Positions 1 through 5,400 of a DNA stretch of 9,197 bases are shown here, piece after piece. The number at the start of each line of letters is the position of its first letter. Within the stretch, counting starts at the first letter, position 1. Source of the DNA: JAEUMW01 sp039807745 (GTDB lineage Bacteria > Pseudomonadota > Gammaproteobacteria > Burkholderiales > JAEUMW01); the NCBI GenBank assembly GCA_039807745.1, contig JBDHRV010000140.1, positions 1 to 9,197 of the forward strand, in the 5' to 3' direction. The position numbers and the translations under genes are program-made. The notes under the pieces were generated by a model, which was not told the DNA's origin, did not search any database, and worked only from the letters and a program-made list of their open reading frames with translations.

Positions 1-36
1 CCGAGGAGACATCACCGTCCCGAATTCACGGCAACT

Positions 37-153
37 CTACGACCTGGGAGGTTCAACTTGCCCAATAAGGTCGAACAACTTCTGAATCGCATTCAACCTG
101 TGCGGCGCGACCTTCTTAAGGGTTTGCTCGTTACAGGTGCGCTTTGCGAACAT
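37..153 (-). CDS. possible small ORF downstream of acr3 (38 aa, unknown)
   Basis: This is an ATG-started frame of 38 codons ending in TAG, on the same strand as the arsenic operon and 59 bases past the acr3 stop. An AGGGAG sequence ends 4 bases before the ATG, a plausible though close ribosome site. The peptide begins MFAKRTCNEQTLKKVAPHRL and is basic at first, followed by an amphipathic stretch (NAIQKLFDLIGQ). It has no membrane segment and one cysteine (C7). I recognise no family. Codon third positions are more AT-rich than in the neighbouring genes, so it could be a gene remnant or chance. An equally open plus-strand frame overlaps it. I list it because of its position and start signal, with low confidence. 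Confidence 0.22.
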   Translation of the reverse strand: MFAKRTCNEQTLKKVAPHRLNAIQKLFDLIGQVEPPRS

Positions 154-212
154 CGCACTCCCTGCGTCCACCGTACGCTCTTCATGTCGCCTGCGACGAG
201 CTCGAACGGCTC

Positions 213-1313
213 TCAGGCTCGCGCTTCCCGCTCCGAAGCGGCGAGCGCGCCCGCCTCGTACCAGTCCTTGCTCGCGTTCACGACCTTCACCACGAGCAGC
301 ATCACCGGCACTTCGATCAGCACGCCGACCACAGTCGCGAGCGCCGCGCCGGACTTAAAGCCGAAGATGCTGATGGCGGCGGCCACCGCGAGCTCGAAGA
401 AGTTGCTCGCTCCGATGAGCGCGGACGGCCCCGCCACGCAGTGCGCGACGCCGAGCCGGCGATTCAGCAGGTACGCCAACCCGGAATTGAAGAGAACCTG
501 GATCAGGATCGGGACTGCCAGCATCGCGATCACGAGCGGCTGGTCGAGAATCGCTTCGCCCTGGAAGGCGAAGAGGAGCAGGAGCGTGGCGAGGAGCGCG
601 GTAAGCGAAAGCGGTTGTATGCGTGCGAGCGCCGCGTGGTAGGTGTCCTCACCCTTCGCGAGCAGCACCTTGCGCATCACCTGCGCAATGATGACGGGGA
701 TGAGGATGTACATCACCACCGATGTGAAAAGGGTGTCCCACGGCACGGTGATCGCCGAGATGCCGAGCAGCAAGCCGACGAGGGGCGCGAACGCGAGCAC
801 CATGATCGTGTCGTTCAGCGCCACCTGCGTCAGCGTGAAATGGGGTTCGCCTTGCGAGAGATTGCTCCAGACGAACACCATCGCCGTGCAGGGCGCCGCG
901 GCGAGCAGAATCAGCCCCGCAATGTAGCTGTCGATCTGATCGGCAGGCAGGAAGGGAGCGAAGGCGTGGCGGATGAAGATCCATCCGAGCAGCGCCATCG
1001 AGAACGGCTTCACCGCCCAGTTCACAAAGAGCGTCACCCCGATACCGCGCCAGTGGCGTTTCACTTCGTGCAGCGCGCCGAAGTCGATCTTGATCAGCAT
1101 CGGAACGATCATCACCCAGATGAGCAGCCCGACGGGGATGTTCACCTGGGCGATTTCCATCCGCCCAACCGCCTGGAAGAATCCGGGTGCGATCTGACCG
1201 AGCGCGATGCCCGCGACGATGCAAAGCCCCACCCAGAGGGTGAGCCAACGCTCGAAGAAGCCCAGCCCGCTACTGGACTCGGCCTTCGCGACCGCCTCGC
1301 ACGCAACGCTCAC
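213..1313 (-). CDS. acr3: Acr3-type arsenite efflux permease
   Basis: This inner-membrane carrier expels arsenite [As(III)] from the cytoplasm, using the proton gradient in characterised Acr3 proteins. It is the final step of the arsenate route started by ArsC. The 366-residue protein is strongly hydrophobic, with about ten membrane segments from residue ~22 to ~345, as in the Acr3/BART superfamily. The family's essential cysteine is visible at C142 in APCTAMVFVWSNL. The conserved glutamate of the last helix is at E334 in GVLIEVPVM. GASNFFELAVA (301-311) is another Acr3 signature. I chose the GTG at 1313 because it overlaps the arsC stop as GTGA, the usual sign of translational coupling, with GAGG about 10 bases upstream. 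The frame stays open to an ATG at 1532, but that stretch lies inside arsC and reads as arginine-rich nonsense. It is the last gene of the ArsR-controlled unit. Confidence 0.94.
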   Translation of the reverse strand: MSVACEAVAKAESSSGLGFFERWLTLWVGLCIVAGIALGQIAPGFFQAVGRMEIAQVNIPVGLLIWVMIVPMLIKIDFGALHEVKRHWRGIGVTLFVNWAVKPFSMALLGWIFIRHAFAPFLPADQIDSYIAGLILLAAAPCTAMVFVWSNLSQGEPHFTLTQVALNDTIMVLAFAPLVGLLLGISAITVPWDTLFTSVVMYILIPVIIAQVMRKVLLAKGEDTYHAALARIQPLSLTALLATLLLLFAFQGEAILDQPLVIAMLAVPILIQVLFNSGLAYLLNRRLGVAHCVAGPSALIGASNFFELAVAAAISIFGFKSGAALATVVGVLIEVPVMLLVVKVVNASKDWYEAGALAASEREARA

Positions 1314-1828
1314 GCCGCGGGGGCCTCGGGTTGCGTCTTGCCGATGTCGTCGAGCTTCCTCTGCAGGGAGAGCCGATCCAGTTTGTCGAAAGAGAGATTC
1401 ATGAAGATGTTGATGCGGTTCTGCAGGTGGGTGTAAGCGCGAAAGAACGCGCGGCGCTTCTCTTCGTCGGTGCCTTCGACTGCTGCGGGATCCTCTACGC
1501 CCCAGTGCGCGGTCATCGGCTGCCCCGGCCACACCGGGCAGACCTCGCCGGCGGCGTTATCGCAGACGGTAAAGACAAAGTCGAGCCCCGGGGCGCCCGG
1601 TTGCGCGAACTCGTCCCAGCCTTTGCTGCGCAGGCCCGCGGTGTCGATGCGGTGCTTCCGCAGTATTTCGAGCGCGAACCGATTGACTGTCCCCTTGGGA
1701 TGACTGCCCGCCGAGCAGGCGCGGTACTTTCCGCGGCCTGCGGCGTTGAGGTAGGCCTCCGCCAGGATGCTGCGCGCGGTATTGCCCGTGCAAAGGAAGA
1801 GGACGTTGTAGGGGCGGTGTTCGGTCAT
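1310..1828 (-). CDS. arsC: arsenate reductase, low-molecular-weight phosphatase family
   Basis: This cytoplasmic enzyme reduces arsenate [As(V)] to arsenite, the form that Acr3 exports. The 172-residue protein has the LMW tyrosine-phosphatase P-loop CTGNTARS, with nucleophile C13 and R19. It also carries HWGVEDP (108-114), holding the usual acid/base Asp-Pro. C89 (FTVCDNA) and C97 (VCPVW) align with Cys82 and Cys89 of the Staphylococcus aureus enzyme, so a three-cysteine relay regenerated by thioredoxin or a similar donor is likely; the donor itself is inference. It is about 40 residues longer than the staphylococcal protein because of a helical tail (AYTHLQNRINIF onward) typical of proteobacterial members. 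The ATG at 1828 places the P-loop at residue 11, as expected. An in-frame ATG at 2008 lies inside arsI and adds non-homologous sequence. The gene starts 32 bases after arsI and overlaps acr3 by 4. Confidence 0.95.
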   Translation of the reverse strand: MTEHRPYNVLFLCTGNTARSILAEAYLNAAGRGKYRACSAGSHPKGTVNRFALEILRKHRIDTAGLRSKGWDEFAQPGAPGLDFVFTVCDNAAGEVCPVWPGQPMTAHWGVEDPAAVEGTDEEKRRAFFRAYTHLQNRINIFMNLSFDKLDRLSLQRKLDDIGKTQPEAPAA

Positions 1829-1860
1829 CGGACTCGTTTCCGGCGGTAGGGAAAGGGGCG

Positions 1861-2337
1861 TCAGGCGCGACGGTGTGGCGCGGGGAAGGCGACCTTCACG
1901 CTCTCCACGGCGGGCGCACAGCAGGCCGCAGCCTTCGTCTCCGACGACGACGGCACATCGTCCTTGCCGAACATCGGGATCGTGTCCAGGCTGTGGAAGG
2001 ATTCCCACGCGATGCCTTGCGGATCCACCGTCCAGTGTTTGTTCGAGCGCGCGTAGCAGCAGGCGGCCTGCTGCTGCGCGACCGCGGGAAGCGCGGCGGC
2101 GTCGAGGCGCGCGCGCAGCTCACCAAGCTCTTCGTCGGTCTCCACCTGGATGCCCAGATGATCGAGACCAACGTGGCGACCGCGGGTCGATATGGCGAAG
2201 TTGACACGCGGGTCGTCCAGCATCCATCTCGCGTAGTCGGGTTTGAGCACGGTCGGCTCGGCCGCAAAAAGCGCGCGGTAGAACCGCACGCTCACTTCCA
2301 GGTCGGCGACGGCAACGTGCACGTGCAGTCGTTTCAT
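1861..2337 (-). CDS. arsI: ArsI/CadI family VOC metalloenzyme, probable C-As lyase
   Basis: Characterised ArsI proteins are Fe(II)-dependent dioxygenases that cleave the C-As bond of trivalent organoarsenicals such as methylarsenite, releasing arsenite. The 158-residue sequence is a vicinal-oxygen-chelate fold. Expected metal ligands are H5 (RLHVHVAV), H60 (GLDHLGIQVE) and E112 (WESFHSL). The diagnostic As(III)-binding pair C93-C94 sits in AACCYARSNKHW, followed by VDPQG. DYARWMLDDPRVNFAIS (34-50) is also family-typical. A second cysteine pair (C139-C140, AACCAP) lies in a tail beyond the fold. The gene is first after the operator-promoter at 2368-2404, with an ATG at 2337 and no strong ribosome site. 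The related CadI name (cadmium-induced protein) applies to the same family; the arsenic genes on both sides favour ArsI. Neither arsM nor arsH is in the window. Confidence 0.88.
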   Translation of the reverse strand: MKRLHVHVAVADLEVSVRFYRALFAAEPTVLKPDYARWMLDDPRVNFAISTRGRHVGLDHLGIQVETDEELGELRARLDAAALPAVAQQQAACCYARSNKHWTVDPQGIAWESFHSLDTIPMFGKDDVPSSSETKAAACCAPAVESVKVAFPAPHRRA

Positions 2338-2367
2338 GGGGGCGCTCGTTGGAACGGAGATCAGAGT

Positions 2368-2391
2368 ACATTTCGAATATTATCGAAATGT
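2368..2391. promoter_or_regulatory. probable ArsR operator (9-bp inverted repeat)
   Basis: The arms acatttcga (2368-2376) and tcgaaatgt (2383-2391) are perfect reverse complements, separated by the 6-base AT-rich centre atatta. The element lies 31 bases upstream of the arsI ATG and overlaps the promoter -10 box. An AT-rich dyad of this size in front of an ars gene is what ArsR/SmtB dimers bind. The assignment to this ArsR is inference from position. Confidence 0.75.
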
Positions 2392-2404
2392 GTCGGTGCG
2401 TCAA
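2377..2404 (-). promoter_or_regulatory. sigma70-type promoter of arsI-arsC-acr3
   Basis: Read on the minus strand, a -35 box TTGACG (2404-2399) is followed by a 16-base spacer and a -10 box TAATAT (2382-2377). Transcription would start near 2370, leaving a leader of roughly 30 bases before the arsI ATG. The -10 box is exactly the centre of the inverted repeat at 2368-2391, so repressor and RNA polymerase should be mutually exclusive. No transcript data are available; this is motif evidence only. Confidence 0.65.
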
Positions 2405-2522
2405 CCAGACCGGAAAGGACCCATTTCCTCTTCGATGGCGAATCGCGGTTCTCTACCTGTTGCCCGGCCTGGCTGTGGCAATCATCGCCGGCCTCATGAT
2501 CGGCTGGCTCCGGCCGGGATAG
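2388..2522 (+). CDS. possible single-span membrane microprotein, unknown
   Basis: This is a 44-codon open frame (ATG to TAG) on the strand opposite the arsenic genes, filling the arsR-arsI gap and ending 5 bases from the arsR 3' end. After a polar start with two cysteines (MCRCVNQTGKDPFPLRWR), residues ~19-41 form one strongly hydrophobic stretch (begins IAVLYLLPGLAVAIIAG), closed by a short RPG tail. This looks like a single transmembrane helix with basic residues on the N-terminal side. The hydrophobic part uses GC-rich codons like real genes here. Against it: there is no ribosome site, the ATG lies inside the operator, and the frame is open upstream (alternative TTG at 2349). It could be a chance frame or the 3' remnant of a lost membrane gene. 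I know no homologue. Confidence 0.3.
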   Translation: MCRCVNQTGKDPFPLRWRIAVLYLLPGLAVAIIAGLMIGWLRPG

Positions 2523-2527
2523 GGCGT

Positions 2528-2878
2528 CTACCGTCTGGCCTTCGGCTTCGGTGCGGGGACCGCAACGGCAGCCGTCGGCATGCAGAGCTCGGGATGTCCG
2601 CCGCAGCAGTCGTGCGTGAGGAAGTCGAGCAGCGCCGCCATCTGGTCGAAGCGCGGCGCATACAGGACGAAACGGCCCGCGGGGCGGGACGACACCAGCC
2701 CGGCGTTGGCGAGTTCCTTCAGGTGAAAGGACAGCGTCGCCGGTGGGATGCCGGTGCGCTCGCCGATGACGCCGGGGCTCATGCCTTCCGGTCCCGCCTC
2801 GACCAGCAGGCGGAAGATGGTGAGCCGCGATTCCTGTGCAAGTGCTCCGAGGGCTTTGACGGCGTCCTTCAGGTCCAT
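2528..2878 (-). CDS. arsR: ArsR/SmtB family As(III)-responsive repressor
   Basis: This 116-residue winged-helix repressor is expected to bind operator DNA without ligand and release it when As(III) binds. The HTH runs from about residue 34 to 62, with the recognition helix near PPATLSFHLKELANAGLV, and the wing follows at SSRPAGRFVLYAP. The classical ELCVCDL sensor in the recognition-helix region is absent. Instead three cysteines lie in the C-terminal part: C91-C92 (THDCCGG) and C99 (ELCM). This resembles the Acidithiobacillus ferrooxidans-type site formed by a Cys pair plus a later Cys, so As(III) sensing by these residues is likely. A Pro/Ala/Lys-rich tail follows. The ATG at 2878 gives a normal family length; no strong ribosome site is seen. 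It is upstream of, and on the same strand as, arsI, but separated from it by 190 bases that contain the operator and promoter. Confidence 0.93.
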   Translation of the reverse strand: MDLKDAVKALGALAQESRLTIFRLLVEAGPEGMSPGVIGERTGIPPATLSFHLKELANAGLVSSRPAGRFVLYAPRFDQMAALLDFLTHDCCGGHPELCMPTAAVAVPAPKPKARR

Positions 2879-3098
2879 CGGGCAACGCTATCAAGACGAG
2901 GACAACGGCGCAATGCCGTTTGGTCGTCGCCGAGGTAGCGCGGCGCGACAGCGTCGCGGCGGGTATCACGGTCAGCGTCCGCGGCTCGCCGGGGCATTTG
3001 CTCTGATCCTGGCCGAGGACACGGGTCGTAGAGCGGGCGGACGTCGCTTTGCCGGCCCGCGGCAGAACCTTTATCCTTGCGTGCCAAAGGGGGGGCAC
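2879..3098. other. divergent intergenic region arsR / crcB
   Basis: This 220-base gap separates divergently read arsR and crcB and must hold promoters for both. I see no convincing -35/-10 pair on either strand; TTGCGC with TAGCGT at 17-base spacing before arsR is weak. There is no copy of the 2368-2391 dyad and no match to the fluoride riboswitch pattern. The frames open here continue arginine-rich shadow sequence and show no protein-like features. Confidence 0.5.
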
Positions 3099-3488
3099 TT
3101 GGGCTGGAGCGGGTTCCTGGCGGTTGGGGTTGGCGGCGTGCTGGGTGCCTGGCTGCGCTGGGGGCTCGGCGTGGCGCTGAATCCGGTGTTTCCCACGCTC
3201 CCGCTCGGTACGCTCGTCGCCAACGTCGTGGGCGGATTCATCATCGGCGTGGCAGTCGAGTATTTCGCGCGCCACGCGTCCGTACCTGCCGAGGTGCGCC
3301 TGCTCGTCGTCACCGGGTTCCTGGGCGCGCTCACCACCTTTTCGACTTTCTCGGCCGAGGCGGTGACGCTCTTCGCGCACCGGCAATACGGCTGGGCGTT
3401 GACCCATGTCGGTGCTCATCTGCTGGGCTCGCTGGCGGCAACCGTCGCCGGCATCGAGATGGTCCGGTGGTTACATGCTCATGCTTAG
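3099..3488 (+). CDS. crcB: fluoride ion channel CrcB/FluC
   Basis: Fluc channels are dual-topology dimers in the inner membrane that let fluoride leak out and so protect enzymes such as enolase. The 129-residue protein has four membrane segments and the family signatures in order: GGVLGAWLRW (12-21), LPLGTLVANVVGGFIIG (34-50, pore Asn N42), and TGFLGALTTFSTFSAE (72-87). The last contains the conserved Phe residues and the TTFSTFS break associated with the central sodium site. I chose TTG at 3099 because AAAGGGGGG (3086-3094) is a well-spaced ribosome site and the resulting N-terminus matches the usual ~125-residue length. A GTG at 3081 would add six residues and has no ribosome site. The DUF190 gene follows after 9 bases, so the two are surely co-transcribed. 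Confidence 0.92.
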   Translation: MGWSGFLAVGVGGVLGAWLRWGLGVALNPVFPTLPLGTLVANVVGGFIIGVAVEYFARHASVPAEVRLLVVTGFLGALTTFSTFSAEAVTLFAHRQYGWALTHVGAHLLGSLAATVAGIEMVRWLHAHA

Positions 3489-3497
3489 GGGAGATCC

Positions 3498-3809
3498 ATG
3501 AGGGGAGCTTGTCTTCGCGTCTACGTCACCGAGCGGGAAAAACACCGGGGTGAGCTGCTGTACGAATGGATTCTTGAGCAGGCGCGCGGCCTCGGCATTC
3601 GCGGCGGCTCGGCGTTCCGCGCCATCGCGGGCTACGGCCGTCACGGCGACATCAAGGAAGCAGGCTTCTTCGAACTCGCCGGCGACGTCCCGGTAATGGT
3701 CGAGTTCATCGCGACCGAGGTCCAGGCCGAGCGCCTGCTCGCGCTCTTGAAGGAGGAGAAGCTCTCGCTATTTCACGTCAAGTCGACCGCGGTATTCGGC
3801 TCGACCTGA
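3498..3809 (+). CDS. DUF190 family (PII-like) protein
   Basis: This is a 103-residue soluble protein of the DUF190 family, whose fold resembles the PII nitrogen-signalling proteins; its biochemical role is not established. Visible family features are an N-terminal strand (ACLRVYVTEREKHRGELLYEW), the glycine-rich core GIRGGSAFRAIAGYG (33-47), and DVPVMVEFIAT (63-73). A clear ribosome site (GGGGAG) lies just before the ATG. DUF190 genes often sit next to crcB, as here. A regulatory or sensing role for the channel is a reasonable inference but unproven. The last 42 bases overlap the 3' end of nnr on the other strand. Confidence 0.9.
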   Translation: MRGACLRVYVTEREKHRGELLYEWILEQARGLGIRGGSAFRAIAGYGRHGDIKEAGFFELAGDVPVMVEFIATEVQAERLLALLKEEKLSLFHVKSTAVFGST

Positions 3810-5315
3810 GGCACCCGCTGCCGGATGGTTGAGGAGCTCGCGTGCGGCATCCGTCACTTCGGTCGCGGTAAGACCGGCCGGGCCGATGCCGCGCGTCACG
3901 CACAGGTCGGCGGCGGCGCCGTGGAGGTAGACGCCGCAGAGGGTCGCGGAACGCAGGTCGGCTCCTTGCGCGAGCAGACTGCCGACGAGCCCCGACAGCA
4001 CGTCCCCCATGCCGGCGGCGGCCATGCCCGGGTTGCCGCTCGGGTTCACGTACCACGTCCCGTCTGGAAACGCGCATACGGTGCCCGCGCCCTTCAGCAC
4101 GCAAGCCGACCGGAATCGCGTCGCGAGCTCGATGGCCGCGGCGACCCGGTCCGCCTGCACGTCCACCGTATGCCGTCCGAGCAGGCGCGCGGCCTCGGCC
4201 GGATGCGGCGTGAGCACCGTCGGCCCACCGCGGGCGGTGAGGGCGCCCTGCAGCGCTGCGTCGCATGCGACGAGGTTGAGTGCGTCCGCGTCGAGGAGCA
4301 GCGGCAGGGTGCTCGCCAGTGCGCGCTGCACGAGGTCGGCGGCGCTCGGCGAGGTGCCGAGACCCGGTCCGCAGACGAGCACGCTCGCATGGCCGGGCTG
4401 GAGCGGAAAATCCGCATTGCGCAGCATGAGCTCGGGCTGCGCGAGATCGACCCGCGGCGCGTCGGCGGCAAGGAGTCCGCAGTAGACGCGGCCGGCGCCG
4501 ATCTTGAGCGCCGCGCGGCCTGCGAGCAGCGCCGCACCCACCATCCCCTCCGCGCCGCCGATGATGCCGACATCGCCGAACAGTCCCTTGTGGCTGTTGC
4601 GAGGCCGCGGCGGCAGGGTCGAGGGCAGAATCGTATCGCTCGCGAGCCACGCCGAAGGCGGCCGGATGGCGACCGTGTCGAGACCCAGCGTGCGCACGTG
4701 CACGGTGCCGCAGCAGTCGGGCCCGTCGCGGGTCAGGAGCCCGGGCTTGAGACCGATGAAGGTGACGGTGTGCGCAGCGCGGACCGCCGCACCGAGGATG
4801 CGGCCGGTATCGGATTCGAGCCCGCTCGGGATGTCCACTGCCAGCACCGGAGCGGATTGCGCGGCGGCGGACCGCGCCGCTTCGAGATACACGCCGCCGA
4901 GGTCGCGTTGCAGGCCGATGCCGAAGAGCCCGTCGATCACCAGATCCCAGCGCTTGCCTCGCGGTATGCCCGTCTGCGTGACACCGTCGGCGTCGCGCCA
5001 GGCGCCGAACGCGCGGGTCGCATCGACGGAGAGCTTGGCCGCGTCGCCGTGGAACACGAGCGTCACGTCGAACCACCAGCTCCGCAAGTGACGGGCAATG
5101 ACGAACGCATCGCCGCCGTTGTTCCCCGGGCCGGCAAGCACGAGCACCGAGTACCCGGCACCGGGCACGAGCTCGCGCGCGAGCTCGGCGGCCGCGAGCC
5201 CGGCGCGCTCCATCAGCTCGGGCGGGTCGGGCAACGCCGCGGCGGCCTGCTCGATCTCGCGGATCTCGCGGGTGAGATAGATCGGCGTGAAGTCGTGAGC
5301 GGGTGTTGCGATCAT
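3768..5315 (-). CDS. nnr: bifunctional NAD(P)HX epimerase / ADP- or ATP-dependent dehydratase
   Basis: This metabolite-repair enzyme restores damaged hydrated NADH/NADPH. The N-terminal YjeF_N domain (about 1-215) epimerises R- and S-NAD(P)HX. The C-terminal ribokinase-like domain (about 225-500) dehydrates S-NAD(P)HX with nucleotide hydrolysis. Epimerase motifs are GPGNNGGDAFVIARHL (62-77), VIDGLFGIG (126-134) and AVDIPSGLESDTG (159-171). Dehydratase motifs are HKGLFGDVGIIGGAEGM (242-258), LDADALNL (341-348), LTPHPAEAARLLG (368-380) and GNPGMAAAGMGDVLSG (427-442), with the expected catalytic D438. At 515 residues it matches the E. coli two-domain protein. The ATG at 5315 lies 85 bases from divergent purL; its ribosome site is weak. 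The TAG at 3768-3770 sits inside the DUF190 coding region on the other strand. Both domains look intact. Confidence 0.95.
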   Translation of the reverse strand: MIATPAHDFTPIYLTREIREIEQAAAALPDPPELMERAGLAAAELARELVPGAGYSVLVLAGPGNNGGDAFVIARHLRSWWFDVTLVFHGDAAKLSVDATRAFGAWRDADGVTQTGIPRGKRWDLVIDGLFGIGLQRDLGGVYLEAARSAAAQSAPVLAVDIPSGLESDTGRILGAAVRAAHTVTFIGLKPGLLTRDGPDCCGTVHVRTLGLDTVAIRPPSAWLASDTILPSTLPPRPRNSHKGLFGDVGIIGGAEGMVGAALLAGRAALKIGAGRVYCGLLAADAPRVDLAQPELMLRNADFPLQPGHASVLVCGPGLGTSPSAADLVQRALASTLPLLLDADALNLVACDAALQGALTARGGPTVLTPHPAEAARLLGRHTVDVQADRVAAAIELATRFRSACVLKGAGTVCAFPDGTWYVNPSGNPGMAAAGMGDVLSGLVGSLLAQGADLRSATLCGVYLHGAAADLCVTRGIGPAGLTATEVTDAARELLNHPAAGASGRAEYRGRLDVK

Positions 5316-5361
5316 GGTGGCTTCGAAGTTTATCGGGAAATGAGGGCGCTCTCCATGCGGG

Positions 5362-5367
5362 TATAAT
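5362..5367 (+). promoter_or_regulatory. candidate -10 box of purL promoter (TATAAT)
   Basis: A perfect TATAAT lies 33 bases before the purL ATG, in the 85-base gap between divergent nnr and purL. Transcription would start near 5374, giving a leader of under 30 bases. The sequence 17 bases upstream (AATGAG) is a poor -35 box, so strength may depend on an activator or on the -10 alone. No PurR-like dyad is evident. Confidence 0.5.
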
Positions 5368-5400
5368 CCGGGTCACTTCGGGTTCGCCGCGCTACCTGCC

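Noticed and set aside
186..197. Possible terminator hairpin after acr3 (GTCG / CGAC)
   Set aside because: The stem is only 4 bp with no U-run, too weak to call.
58..642. Plus-strand TTG-started frame with Tat-like RRDLLKG segment
   Set aside because: Only the first ~30 codons look protein-like; from about 213 the frame is antisense to acr3. I kept it as an observation rather than a gene.
144..1436. 430-codon plus-strand frame antisense to acr3
   Set aside because: It is extremely rich in His, Arg, Asp and Glu with no fold signature, which is the typical antisense image of a hydrophobic membrane protein.
1314..1532. N-terminal extension of acr3 to the ATG at 1532
   Set aside because: It lies inside arsC in another frame, reads as arginine-rich nonsense, and would give an Acr3 far longer than the family norm.
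2748..3098. Upstream extension of crcB to an ATG at 2748
   Set aside because: It would run antisense through arsR and add over 100 non-homologous residues to a channel that is normally about 125 long.
2361..3419. 352-codon minus-strand frame spanning arsR, the intergenic gap and crcB
   Set aside because: It has no domain-like sequence and conflicts with three well-supported genes or sites.
3825..5366. 513-codon plus-strand frame antisense to nnr
   Set aside because: The minus strand encodes a complete two-domain Nnr protein. The plus frame is a low-complexity Arg/Gly/Glu-rich shadow.
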